Source of the DNA: Terebella lapidaria
Lineage: Eukaryota; Annelida; Polychaeta; Terebellida; Terebellidae
Length of the DNA stretch: 64,000 nucleotides
Direction of reading: 5' to 3'
NCBI GenBank assembly: GCA_949152475.1
Contig: OX424558.1
Span: 36,714,651 to 36,778,650 of the forward strand
Shown here: one piece after another, positions 1 to 20,590 of the stretch
How positions within the stretch are numbered: the stretch's first letter is position 1
How the letters are laid out: each line of letters starts with the position of its first letter
Made by a program: the position numbers and the translations under genes
Notes under the pieces: model-generated
Databases searched by the model: none
What the model saw: only the letters and a program-made list of their open reading frames with translations
What the model was told of the DNA's origin: nothing

Positions 1-31
1 AGGACATGAATCACATTGGTAAAAAGAGCGT

Positions 32-37
32 TTTATT
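32..37 (-). promoter_or_regulatory. Poly(A) signal of CDC5L
   Basis: AATAAA on the minus strand, 21 bases past the CDC5L stop codon (59-61). The very short 3' UTR implied is an inference from this single hexamer; cleavage would fall in the first 20 or so bases of the window. Confidence 0.7.
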
Positions 38-58
38 CAGTCATTAAGTTTGTGTATT

Positions 59-8535
<8,477 letters not shown>

Positions 8536-8619
8536 TCATGATGTTGACAATGTAGATGGATCATAGGATCTGAGACAGTCACTGAGTAAGTTACTGTACA
8601 GCTGTATAGTAGACGCCTA

Positions 8620-8970
8620 TTCTAACATGGTGACGTCAGAGGGCTCTTAGCATTTCAGTCATTTCAAAAGGTGTTATATCAGTTGATATACGGCCCTAGG
8701 GCCTATATCAGATTTCGTTTCCAGGAGCAACAGCCTACAAAAACGTCATGACCACAACAAACGTGTGAAGCCATGGTAACGTTTATTTCCTAACAATCAT
8801 TTACATGTTAGAATAGAAATAATGTATAGATTTGTCGTAATTGTCTGCAAAATAAACTTCTCAGGACAGGTGATATAGCCCTCGATGCCTTCGGCGTCTC
8901 GGGACCATATCACCTTGCCCTCGAAGTTCATTGTGCGACAATTACTCCAAATCTATACATTATTCCTTAA
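8620..8970. mobile_element. Foldback MITE-like element, copy 1
   Basis: About 350 bp. The right half folds on itself: an arm of about 57 bases starting near 8817 (AATAATGTATAGATTTG) is matched by an imperfect reverse complement ending near 8965, with a short CG-rich loop (CTTCGGCGTCTCGGGACC). The left half holds the 12-bp palindrome GGCCCTAGGGCC within near-matching GATATA/TATATC arms. No coding. The family is not recognised; MITE is inferred from size, structure and repetition. Confidence 0.6.
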
Positions 8971-8971
8971 T

Positions 8972-9335
8972 TCTAACATGGTGACATCACAGCGCTCTTA
9001 GCATTTCAGTCATTTCAAAAGGTGTTATATCAGTTGATATACGGCCCTAGGGCCTATATCAGATTTACGTTTCCAGGAGCAATGGCGTATAAAAACGTCA
9101 CGACTGCAACAAACACAAGTAGCCATGGTAACATTTGTTCCTGTACAATCATTCACATGTTAGAATAGAAATAATGTATAGATTTGTCGTAATTGTCTGC
9201 AAAATAAACTTCTCGGGACAGCTGATACATGAGCTGATATAGCCCTCGACGCCTTCGGCGTCTCGGAACCATATCATCTTGCCCTCGAAGTTTATTGTGC
9301 GACAATTACTCCAAATCTATACATTATTCCTTAAA
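8972..9335. mobile_element. Foldback MITE-like element, copy 2
   Basis: Second, directly repeated copy of the preceding element, with the same internal palindrome and terminal hairpin. It differs from copy 1 by scattered substitutions and a short insertion in the loop. Adjacency and orientation suggest tandem duplication or insertion next to an older copy. Confidence 0.6.
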
Positions 9336-9395
9336 TATTCAGACAGTTGGCGAATTTGGGGATGCGGCGAATTAAGGATGGATGGCTCGGTAACA

Positions 9396-11630
9396 GGACG
9401 GTTCACCGACGGGACGGTTCACCGACGCTTTTCTCGAGACGATTCACCGACAGTTACAGGGCAGATTCATCGGGCGACGATTGGGGTGGGCCGGTGGGCA
9501 TCAGGTGTTATGTGAAGTGGTGTGAGTGGAATTTTGGTGCGAGTGAAAGCTAAGATATTTCGAGTCTAAGATATTTTACTGTAATTTGACACTTGGCGGC
9601 AGCACCGCATTGCCATATGGCGGGAAAATTTGAGTGTCTTATTAGTATATTTTGCAGGTACCTGGCGCGGCCTGGTTTGTGGGAAATGGTCACATCCTTT
9701 GGCCGAAAGCCAAACTGGTATCAGCATGTCAGCTCATATCATGATGCTTGTGAATTGTTCTCAGGCTAAACATGTTCAATAAGATATTTAGTATGCGTAC
9801 AATCATACATGAACCTGACATCGTTGTTTACCATAACTGGCATAATTGATTGATCAGTAGCTTGCTACACGAGTTGAACACTTTTCAACATTGCATAGCT
9901 GATACGGCGTGAACAATCAATGTGCTTTGATCAGAAAACTGACATCCAATTGAGTGAATATTCTACCCTATAATCAGCATGTGACAGGAGTTGAACACTT
10001 CTCACCACTACTCAGCTTCAAAGTAGCTTCGATTGCAATTAGTAGCTCATGTCTTTCATGATAGCTAACTGAGAACGAAGTAGCTTCAATGATTCAAGTC
10101 AATATTGTTTTATGTGAGAGGTGTTCAAACAAATAGTGGCTATATAAACCCACACAGTATTCTGGAGGTCATTACTTGTGTCAAAAGTGTCCACAACAAG
10201 ACAATGAAGTGCAAGGCTCGTGTCCGTGAGAGCAATGGCATGTTCTTCCCTGGTGTCCATGAACATTGTCATCCACCCTCTGCTGGTGCGACCAATGCTG
10301 CTAAAGTCAAGGCCCAGATGCGAGAGCAGGGGGTTGCACAGCCTTTCACCTCGGCGGCACAAATCGTAGAGACAGCAATACACCAGATTCTGAATCCTGC
10401 AGAACCATGTGATGCTCTCCCCCAGCAGTCCGCCTTGGTCCGTTCGACGAACCGGCAGAGACATGCAACTCGTCCCAAACATCCATCAAATCTCAACTTC
10501 GAACTGAACCTCGACGCGATTCCTGACGCCAACACAACTTCGCCTACTGGCTGACTCCAAGAACTGGTTCGTCGATGGTACTTTCAAACTAGTTCGTAGA
10601 CCTTTTACCCAGTTGTTTAGCATCCACGCTTTTCTCAGTTCTGGTAGTAATGTCAAACAAGTTCCTTTGATGTTTGTGCTTATGTCAGGGAAAAATAAAT
10701 CAGATTATCGTGCTGTGTTCCGAGTTGTCCTTGAGAACTGCCAGAAAAAGTGCAAAGTCTGATAGACTATTTCGACAGACAATGGATACAAAACGCCATC
10801 TTTCCAGTGACTGATTGGAGTGCATACGGAAGACCGATCAGAACAAACAACGATGTAGAGGGCTGGCACAATCGTGTCAACTCCAAGCGCCAGGGCCAGT
10901 CCTCCCTCAACCTATACCAGCTGATCGACCTTCTACAAGAAGAAGCCAGCCTCATCACACTCCAGATGCAGTTTCTGTCTAGAGGCGACATCCTGCGCTA
11001 CCAGCGAAAGACCTTCAAACAAACCCAAGCAAAAATCATCTCCTGGTGGGAAGAGTTCAGAACTGGGAACATCTCCGCAAAAGATCTGCTTAAGAACTGC
11101 TCAAAGGTCAATGGTCCAACTATTTTTGTACTTGCTTAATTGGTGATTGTCATCTGCACTGGTTCTGCTTTTCTTGTGTCTCATGTTATATGTGTTTACT
11201 GAAATAAATGTTCTACTGTGTCAGATAAGAAAATGTGTTTGGTCTTGAAATACACGATTTATTTTGAAACCAATATTAGTCAAGTAGACTATAGTCCAGT
11301 CCAGGTTTCACAGTAGGCCTATGTCCGAAAGTGAAGTAGATGGGCTCCGCCCTAAAAAAAATTATTGGTCTAATCTGTATACCGGCAGCCGCATGCCGTC
11401 AGGTCGGTGAAGATGTCATCATTCGACTTAAGATATCGTTCACCAGTTCACAGATCAGTCAGTGTTGTGTTGATTATGTTGATTCCATTGTCACGGTCGA
11501 TTGTGCTCGTTCATCTGTGCGTGTTTTTACACCTCAGCCGGCCACCACCAGTCTAGACCCAGCGATATAACTGTCGGTGAATCGTCCAGAAAAAGTGTCG
11601 GTGAACTGGCAGTGTCGGTGAAACGTCTTG
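9396..11630 (+). mobile_element. Decayed MULE (Mutator-like) DNA transposon
   Basis: Bounded by inverted repeats of about 60 bases: GGTTCACCGACG-type repeats at 9396-9456 and their reverse complement at 11568-11630 (GTGTCGGTGAA). Each end holds about three copies of the TTCACCGAC motif. The interior carries remnants of one transposase gene on the plus strand. The outer limit of the inverted repeats and any target duplication were not resolved. It is a plain DNA transposon, probably no longer mobile. Confidence 0.6.
10105..11139 (+). pseudogene. Relic transposase: FLYWCH-like zinc finger plus MULE domain
   Basis: Three coding pieces. 10105-10554 has a CKARVRESNGMFFPGVHEHCH pattern, the Cys/His half of a FLYWCH-type finger. 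10555-10760, in a different frame, reads [20 protein letters not shown], the DGTF start of the MULE DDE domain, and continues to [12 protein letters not shown]. 10750-11139 reads [14 protein letters not shown] and RTNNDVEGWHNRVNSKRQ, the usual C-terminal part of invertebrate MULE proteins. A frameshift separates the first two. Where the third begins, the middle of the catalytic domain is missing (roughly 100 residues by family comparison), so it cannot be active. Family assignment rests on these motifs. Confidence 0.65.
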
Positions 11631-11920
11631 CATTCGATGGCTCGTACTTGTCGTAGCCTCGTAAATCATGCATCCTGCCAAATGAACATTTCCGAGAGAT
11701 CAAATGGACATAAATACCTCGGTGTTTCTCCAAACACCTCCTTTTATCATAATACGCGGCATCCTGACTTGTATTCACAACAATTCCCGAATAAACAAGA
11801 AAATAACGCCGCTTTCTCGACGTTTTATTTAACCGGAAGCTCGGTATCTTAATGTCATCCTGACTGAACACCGACTATAAAATTAATGCAGTCCTAATAT
11901 TCTCGCACACAACAAGAGCG

Positions 11921-13969
11921 AATTTTCACCTGACCTACGGTCCGATAACCTACTGGCATGGACGCATGGTATGGCGTTGCGTCCGTCTTCCGTCGTCGTC
12001 CACATTTTTATCCTTACGACTGTAAAGTTTATAGTCAAATCTCTCTAAAATTTTGCACAAAAATGCCTAAAAATATTAAAAGAAGGAGGTAACTTTTCAT
12101 TTTAAAATGACTTTTTTATAGGCGGCCGTTTTCAACGAAAAACGGCCAATTTGGAACTTCGTCGGTCATTTTCTCGAAAACCATACGAGCACTTTTGAAA
12201 TTTTTGTTTCAAAATATTCCCGTTATGTACCTTTGTGGCGTGTACAAGTTTTGTTGCCCTTGAATAGCTGGTCTGCGTGTTGCGGCTATTTAAACTTTTT
12301 GGCGAGTCGGAGTCGGTTAAAAAAAAAATTGACCCGAATCCTGTCACTATCCATTTTGGCTAATTTCCAGAAGAAGAAAATATACCCTTTCGAGAACATT
12401 TTTTGTCCCAAAAAATTTACTATAGGCTTACTATCACAAATATTCACTGAAAACATTCTTTCTTCATAATGGCGGCTTTTAGTTTTCATAAGATATCCAT
12501 TCTATGAATGTGGAAGTCTTTTTATGTTGCTATTTGATGGAAAGCCGTGTATAGATGCAATTTTTGTCTTTATGTCTCAAATATTGACTGATGTGCTGAT
12601 AAAAACATATGTTTTCATAATGGTGGCTGCTATAATTATAATTGGCAAATATGGCATAAAATATGCATCCTATGAACGTGAAAATCTTTCTATCTTGCCC
12701 GATGACCATGAAAACCTGCTTATAAAAATAATTTTTGTTTTTCTATTTCAAATATTTACGGATTTATTGATAAAAACGTACATTGGCGAAATGGTGGCTG
12801 CTGATTCGCATATTTGGCATGATATATGCATTCTATGAGCGTGGAAGTCATTTTATCTTGCTTGTTGACCTTGAAAACCTGGATAATAGGTATAATTTGT
12901 GTCTTTCTATCTCAAATATTAACGAAGATATTGCGAAAAACGCAATATTTTCTCATAATGGCGGCTGCTTATTTGCATAGTTGGCATAAAATATGCATTC
13001 CATGAACGTGGAAATCTTCCGATCGTGCTCGTGGACCTTGAAATCCTAGGTATAGATATATTTTTTGTCTTTCTATCTCAATTATTTGCAGATATATTGA
13101 TAAAAAAAAAATACATTTTTGCACAATGGCTGGCTGCTAATTTGCATATTTGACACAAATAAACTATAGACTCAATGGTTTTGTCAATAATGCATCACTT
13201 ATATGTCATGCAGTACTTTTCTTGGTGCTTGTACCTCTTAGCTATAGTAAATGCTGCAGGAATACAGGTAATGGATGGTTGGTTTGAGATATGCCACCAT
13301 TAAGTCAATTTCAATCAAAAATTTTATATCACATATGGCGGCCATTTTGTTTTCCGGACAGCAGGCCAACGTGAACTTGTAGCAAGTGGCATCCACCTCG
13401 AAAGTGATGAGTATAGATCCGTTCAGCTTTCTTAAATGGATGCCAGCCCATAACATCCCATTACCCCCACAGTCAAATATTCAGATTTTGCCACCTGTCC
13501 ATTCTGCCATGAGCCATTTTTAACTGAAAAAAAATCTCCCTTCGAATATATTTTGGACTTTTTCAGCACTTCTTTTATTTCATAACTGTCACAACTGTAC
13601 TCGTAGGATACATGAAGAAAGAGCTTATATTGGCAATTCAAATAGCAATGTGTCAGCTTTCTCAGAATCTTACGCATTATACTCCCCTTTGTGATATTTA
13701 TATTGGTTTTGAGCCATTTCAAGCAAAGAAAAAAAAATCGCCATTGAAATTTATTTTGGACTTCTCCCTCCATAATGAGAGCTGTATAGAATGAACTCAT
13801 AAAACACTTCAGGATAGAACTTAAGTTTGGCACATTTGAATAGGAAATCATATATTGCGTTTCAGTGGTGATCTTGAATTTGACCTTCAATGATCTTGAA
13901 ATGTCAGAACGGCCTTTTTTGTCGAAAAACGTTCAATTTTGGAATTTGACAGCCATTTTTGTGGCTTAA
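11921..13969. repeat. 2.05-kb direct repeat, copy 1
   Basis: Starts AATTTTCACCTGACCTACGG and ends GCCATTTTTGTGGCTTAA. Its left part is shared with the repeat families at 20.33-21.18 and 27.1-29.6 kb (the TTTTTATCCTTACGACTGTAAAG region and the GGCGGCC...GGCCAATTT palindromic block). Inside are about five diverged ~168-bp units marked by AATGGYGGCTGCT (near 12469, 12618, 12790, 12957, 13124). No convincing gene: the open frames inside are repeat translations. Possibly a non-autonomous mobile element. Confidence 0.85.
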
Positions 13970-14660
13970 GGGGCCGGTCATTATTTATCAGGTGGGGGGG
14001 GGTTGGGTAAAAACTGGGGGGGTCACACTTTCATTTTCAACATTATTGGGGGGGTCATACTTTTATTTTCGATGGGACTGGGGGGGTCGGAGTTTGAAAT
14101 TGAGTTATTTTGAGAAAATCTGAATAGTAAAATAGTTAAATAATTAGGTGGAAACAATCTACTCGATCAATATCAGTACATGGACTGATTGGAGTATGCG
14201 ATGGAATTTCATAACATTTTCAGTAAAACCATAATCTCACTGAAACCGGATCCCGCAGAGGACCATTCAGGAACACCAACATCGAGAGATGCCGCAATCC
14301 ATGTGCATCAGGGCTCAAAATTTATAATTTTATCCAGGAGCCAAAGGCTCCTATTTCGCTCCTATTCAACAATTTTTAGGAGCCAATTGGCCTCTAGAAG
14401 CATATTTCAATATTACTTTACAGATTTTCATCAGCCAATTGGCTCGATAGCTCTATTGCCTGGGAGCAAATCTGAAATGTTATGGGCCTATGGCTACCCA
14501 CAATTGGCAATTCTGAGCCAACATGTGCATTGATCAACGCTCATCACTCAGATTGAAACATTGTCACCAAGAATCAACTTTGGACCTAACGGAGCAGCAC
14601 TACAGCTGAACACGGTGCCAGGACGAACCCAGATCAGCAGGGTTCGTCCAGATCAGCAGC
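13970..14660. other. Spacer between the 2-kb direct repeats
   Basis: Unique to this place in the window. It holds a G-rich block (13988-14093) with several runs of six to nine G separated by A/T-rich stretches, a block near 14320-14480 made of repeated AGGAGCCAA/GGCTCCTA-like inverted words, and a short tandem of CCAGATCAGCAG near 14627-14660. No gene seen. Confidence 0.6.
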
Positions 14661-16708
14661 AATTTTCACCTGACCTACGGTCCGATAACCTACTGGCATG
14701 GACGCATGGTATGGCGTTGCGTCCGTCTTCCGTCGTCGTCCACATTTTTATCCTTACGACTGTAAAGTTTATAGTCAAATCTCTCTAAAATTTTGCACAA
14801 AAATGCCTAAAAATATTAAAAGAAGGAGGTAACTTTTCATTTTAAAATGACTTTTTTATAGGCGGCCGTTTTCAACGAAAAACGGCCAATTTGGAACTTC
14901 GTCGGTCATTTTCTCGAAAACCATACGAGCACTTTTGAAATTTTTGTTTCAAAATATTCCCGTTATGTACCTTTGTGGCGTGTACAAGTTTTGTTGCCCT
15001 TGAATAGCTGGTCTGCGTGTTGCGGCTATTTAAACTTTTTGGCGAGTCGGAGTCGGTTAAAAAAAAAATTGACCCGAATCCTGTCACTATCCATTTTGGC
15101 TAATTTCCAGAAGAAGAAAATATACCCTTTCGAGAACATTTTTTGTCCCAAAAAATTTACTATAGGCTTACTATCACAAATATTCACTGAAAACATTCTT
15201 TCTTCATAATGGCGGCTTTTAGTTTTCATAAGATATCCATTCTATGAATGTGGAAGTCTTTTTATGTTGCTATTTGATGGAAACCCGTGTATAGATGCAA
15301 TTTTTGTCTTTATGTCTCAAATATTGACTGATGTGCTGATAAAAACATATGTTTTCATAATGGTGGCTGCTATAATTATAATTGGCAAATATGGCATAAA
15401 ATATGCATCCTATGAACGTGAAAATCTTTCTATCTTGCCCGATGACCATGAAAACCTGCTTATAAAAATAATTTTTGTTTTTCTATTTCAAATATTTACG
15501 GATTTATTGATAAAAACGTACATTGGCGAAATGGTGGCTGCTGATTCGCATATTTGGCATGATATATGCATTCTATGAGCGTGGAAGTCATTTTATCTTG
15601 CTTGTTGACCTTGAAAACCTGGATAATAGGTATAATTTGTGTCTTTCTATCTCAAATATTAACGAAGATATTGCGAAAAACGCAATATTTTCTCATAATG
15701 GCGGCTGCTTATTTGCATAGTTGGCATAAAATATGCATTCCATGAACGTGGAAATCTTCCGATCGTGCTCGTGGACCTTGAAATCCTAGGTATAGATATA
15801 TTTTTTGTCTTTCTATCTCAATTATTTGCAGATATATTGATAAAAAAAAAATACATTTTTGCACAATGGCTGGCTGCTAATTTGCATATTTGACACAAAT
15901 AAACTATAGACTCAATGGTTTTGTCAATAATGCATCACTTATATGTCATGCAGTACTTTTCTTGGTGCTTGTACCTCTTAGCTATAGTAAATGCTGCAGG
16001 AATACAGGTAATGGATGGTTGGTTTGAGATATGCCACCATTAAGTCAATTTCAATCAAAAATTTTATATCACATATGGCGGCCATTTTGTTTTCCGGACA
16101 GCAGGCCAACGTAAACTTGTAGCAAGTGGCATCCACCTCGAAAGTGATGAGTATAGATCCGTTCAGCTTTCTTAAATGGATGCCAGCCCATAACATCCCA
16201 TTACCCCCACAGTCAAATATTCAGATTTTGCCACCTGTCCATTCTGCCATGAGCCATTTTTAACTGAAAAAAATCTCCCTTCGAATATATTTTGGACTTT
16301 TTCAGCACTTCTTTTATTTCATAACTGTCACAACTGTACTCGTAGGATACATGAAGAAAGAGCTTATATTGGCAATTCAAATAGCAATGTGTCAGCTTTC
16401 TCAGAATCTTACGCATTATACTCCCCTTTGTGATATTTATATTGGTTTTGAGCCATTTCAAGCAAAGAAAAAAAAATCGCCATTGAAATTTATTTTGGAC
16501 TTCTCCCTCCATAATGAGAGCTGTATTGAATGAACTCATAAAACACTTCAGGATAGAACTTAAGTTTGGCACATTTGAATAGGAAATCATATATTGCGTT
16601 TCAGTGGTGATCTTGAATTTGACCTTCAATGATCTTGAAATGTCAGAACGGCCTTTTTTGTCGAAAAACGTTCAATTTTGGAATTTGACAGCCATTTTTG
16701 TGGCTTAA
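14661..16708. repeat. 2.05-kb direct repeat, copy 2
   Basis: Same orientation as the copy 2740 bases upstream. I found only a handful of differences by eye (near 15283, 16113, 16268 and 16526), so identity is above 99%. This points to a very recent duplication of 2.74 kb (repeat plus spacer), or two fresh insertions of one element. Confidence 0.9.
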
Positions 16709-17539
16709 CGTTATAAATTTATCCGGTCACCTTTCTTAGCCCTTGGACTAATCTTTAATATATTTATATTGATGCTGATGCGAGTGGCAGAGAGAGTGTC
16801 AAATTATGTATATGGAACACTGTTTCAGCTGCAAAATTTTCTACTATCAATGTTTAAGAACAATAGTACAGGTTCCATCTCGAAAACTGAGAGGAACCTG
16901 GTTATTGAGTCACATAAGTGTACCTCTACCTGTACTCTACCTGTACCTATATCAAGCGCGGTGACAAGCAGGTCGCTTGTGTGTTACCTTTAAAGTTTAG
17001 TAATATTTTAAAGATGCTATATGCCGAGATAATCTGTTGAATGTATAAAATTATCTTTTTTTCACGGAATCAATGTTGAGTCAATAACCAGGTTCGCTTG
17101 CTTCTGGATGAGTAAAGTGAAGACCTACTTCTCGTTGCATTGCTTGTTTCACGAAATATAATAAAGTCAAGTCTTTGGATATCTCTGTTATCTCACCCAA
17201 TTGTAACATAATGCACTTGCGTCATGACAGGCATTCGGTGGTTGTGAAATTATACGGACATCATAGTGCCTGAACCAGCTCCATGGCGTTCAACAAATGA
17301 AACTTGCCACATATTGGTCCAATATGTTGGGCAATGGCTGGTTCACTTCAATTCATAACTGGACCGGGGGATTCTGTCTTGACAAGTGATGGGCTGTTCG
17401 TCAAAAACAAATCCAGGTATGAAAATCCGAGTCAGGTGTGGCTGATCAAAGCCAGGCAACGTTCGCTGGTGGCAGCAGAGTTGACTAAATTAATGAACAT
17501 GATACTGGTGTGGCGAATTTGACCACAGATCAGGAGAGC
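16709..17539. other. Intergenic, no gene seen
   Basis: No convincing coding region. The notable feature is a nested inverted repeat at 17271-17345: outer arms TGAACCAGC/GCTGGTTCA enclose ACATATTGG-T-CCAATATGT (17309-17327). A short TACCTGTAC-type tandem lies near 16918-16950. Confidence 0.5.
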
Positions 17540-17960
17540 AGTCAGGGCATCGCTATAGGTCATGAATGTCACTGCACAGATCTTGTCAGCGATATAGTCG
17601 GTTGACCATTATTGAATTTTGTGATGACATGTACTCTTTTGGGACGGGGGCATAACGTCATTGAATATTTGTTCCTCTAGGAACTGTTCGGCGTCTTCTT
17701 TTCATTCACGTCGGATGAATGGGAACTCGTCTCGTTTCGACTGATGTCGTAACGCTGGCTCCCAGCTCTCGAGGAGCTGTTCGTGAAATTCTTCCCATTG
17801 GGTTCCGACGAGAATGTCGAGGGCTCGGGCGCGACCTCGTGACGTACTCCAAAATGTCATCGTTTTGTAAATGTACGAGTACATAAAAGCTGTTGTGAAT
17901 TTTTCAAAGCTTCTAATGTGCTGTGACAAGTTTCCTTTTTTGAAGGTCATTGAACTGTCT
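17540..17960 (-). mobile_element. Fossil gag fragment of a Ty3/Gypsy-like element
   Basis: On the minus strand this resembles part of the gag region of the Gypsy element at 39490-52108: KGNLSQHIRSFEKFTTAF here against EGNLNQYLRSFEQLTAAF there, and HQSKRDEFPF against RQSKRDDFPF. It is only a fragment without LTRs, broken, and much older than the full element. Its edge recurs at 61441-61466, within the duplicated block there. Confidence 0.75.
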
Positions 17961-18165
17961 TTCCAGGGGCGGACTTATCCGCTTCGAAGAGGGTCGTAGA
18001 CGTCGTATTCTCTATTGTTGGAAGATCGGCATGCCGCTGTCGTGTCGTGGGTATACTGGCTGTATCCATGCACAGGGTAACCGATGGGCGTTTGTGTAGC
18101 ACAGGTCAGTCCTGGGGCAAATGTCACAAGGCACTGATGGGGACTGCAGCGCTACCGACGTCCTG

Positions 18166-20590
18166 TGCGAGGCATGCGTCGTCAGGAACACGAGGCATGC
18201 GTCGTCAGGAACACGAGGCATGCGTCGTCAGGAACATCCGTCGTCAGGCATACGTCAATTGTTTGTAAACAATGCCTTTAATAAATATATGTTTACAAAC
18301 AATTCCGGACATGGGCGAGGTCGCTGACGCAGTCACTCACACATTCACACCTCTCTCTAACGTTTTGTTTATCACAACGATTTGTTGGACAATCAGTCGA
18401 GCAATTCACAAAATAGTTATCCAATTTAAAAGTCACGGTCTTGACACCCTTCTGTCACTATTCGATAACAGGTCCATCAAAAACACGTCCTGACTCGTGA
18501 ACCACCTAACTTCAACCCCTTAGGGCTTGGTTGGGACTTTCGAGACACGCGCTTGTTTGGTGGGAAATTGTAGAATTGCAAGGTGAGGGTCGTTAAGACC
18601 TGATTGATGCATGCGGTTTGTAGTAACCCCTGAACATATATTAAGTGCCCACTTCGTGTCCAGGTAACCTCGCTTGGTGACTATTTCTTTTTGCATTCGT
18701 TTTCTTCACTTGATGGCTTATCAATCACTCCGACAGTCACCGACGAACGTTCAAAGCCGGATCCATGCAGACTTTCGTATGGTGAGGAATATCTCGGAAC
18801 CGTGTGAGCTTTTGGAATTGGAGTTCCTGAACAATGTTCTCGAGCAAATGCTATAAACGTGTTTATCGAGATCGCTGGAGAAAGCCGAATCGATATCATA
18901 CTGATTATCTGATTAAATAAACCAGACGACATTGTCGACGCACTTTCCGGAATTCCCAAGGTCAAATATGAATCTCAAAGTCATATGCGATAAATATTTT
19001 GTTCAATGTGACTATGATGCCATGAAAATATCAACAACGTCACAACAGGTAATAGGAACATGCTGGAAATTGGCATGTATCCTATGAGAATATCTGTCCA
19101 TGACATGCAAGTACACACTATTCGTACATTGAAACTCAAGATATGTGATACAAAAAAACCCTGAGTATTAGACAAGAATGAAGTTAAACTTATTATGCAC
19201 ATCCATTTGCGTCACAATCGATTGTAAGCAGCTCGAATAATTATAGGCGCATGAGATTCGAGCATCAGATCTGCAATGAATAATATAACTTTGTGCATCG
19301 GACAGTATAAAATGATATACGTGTTATTGTACATTATGGGGGTTCATTCGGGTCAACTCTTCAAGAAGCCCCCTGCTTCAGGTCGAGCTTCTCAAAGAAC
19401 AGATGTCACACCCCATATTGTGCATAAAACACTATAAAATGCCAATAAAGCAACCATGTTTTGTGTACCCTTAAAAAAAATAACAATTCTCGAACTAAGA
19501 GCTGCAGGGCACTTGACAGTAATTTGAATTACTGTGTAATAATAGCACCAACTACATTATTCACTTGAACAACTATTGAATGTAATTCTGGCATATGATA
19601 ATGATGATATATCATTATCGAAGATGAACTTATACCTTAGAATTGCCTGATGATACACAGACAAATTTGTAACTTCCTGTTGGTACTGCCACATTGACAT
19701 ATCACGCCACTATCCTAGTTGCAACAAGCTACATTGATAATTTGACATATATACCACTTGAAATTTCCTCTTTCCTATCGGATTAGGTCCGTGCAATCCT
19801 GATATACATGCGTCGCGTAACATAATTCATAAAAATGGTTTGTATATCATTAATTTTGTCGAAGGCAATAACTGTAGAGTTGAGCAAAAGATGAGATATA
19901 CACGTCACTTGGGAACATTAATTTTCAGCGATGAGTTATCTTCGGAAGATGAGTTATCTTTGGATGAAGCTAAATTTCAGCACAATACAATACAATACAA
20001 TACAATACAATACAACATATTCATTGCAGAAAACTTTCAATGCGTTTGTTATTACGAGAATATTATATACGATGAAATGAAATTGCTTAGAAAAGAAATA
20101 TGACATGACAAAAAGACGTTAAGAATGTTTAACAAAAAAATTACATGGAGATATAACCGTCTATGGAATGTCATATAGTTGAATAACGAAATAATTGGTA
20201 TACATGATTGTTTAAACCTGTATATAAAATAAATAAATAACACAAATATGATAATAACAAGGTGATAGTAATGATGTACAATATATTCTTCACTCTCTCG
20301 AAACACTTCAATTCACCAGTGACCTCCTAGTCGTTGTCCGTCTACATTTTTATCTTTAAAGTTTACAGCCGAATCTTTCTGAAATTTTGAACAAAAATAC
20401 CTAAAAATATTTTGAGAGGGAAGTATTTTTTTTAGTTTTTCGCAATTTTTTCAAAATGGCGGCCATTTTTGACGAAAAATGGCCAATTTTGGACTTTAAC
20501 GGTCGTTTCCTCAAAATCTGTTCAGTAACTATTTTATTTATTGTTGCATAACACTCCTTATATATGCCCCCATCGAATATATATATGAAG
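18166..20590. repeat. Block duplicated at 61.47-63.07 kb
   Basis: Begins with a tandem of about 21 bases (GGCATGCGTCGTCAGGAACA, 18170-18245), then a 15-base inverted repeat pair, then unique-looking DNA. Segments 18258-18620 and 19500-20590 match 61556-61920 and 61993-63080 closely; about 0.88 kb (18620-19500) is absent from the distal copy. An (ACAAT)n run lies at 19981-20015. No convincing gene; the open frame at 18681-18965 (minus) has no recognisable domain. Confidence 0.75.
19500..19960. repeat. Duplicon flank segment, copy 1 (before gene A)
   Basis: Segment containing CTTCCTGTTGGTACTG, TTGACATATCACGCCAC, TTGCAACAAGCTACA, TCGGATTAGGTCCGTG and AATGGTTTGTATATC in order. The same ordered words occur, diverged, at 34.3-34.8, 38.3-38.86 and 62.0-62.42 kb. 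Copies 1, 2 and 3 each stand on the 3' side of one of the minus-strand paralogues A, B and C. I take it as the common intergenic part of an ancient tandem duplication. Confidence 0.75.

Noticed and set aside
14189-14533. 115-residue plus-strand frame in the spacer
   Set aside because: Low-complexity AGGAGCCAA-type repeats and no domain; probably chance.
18681-18965. 95-residue minus-strand frame
   Set aside because: No recognisable domain, absent from the duplicate at 61.9 kb, no splice or promoter support.
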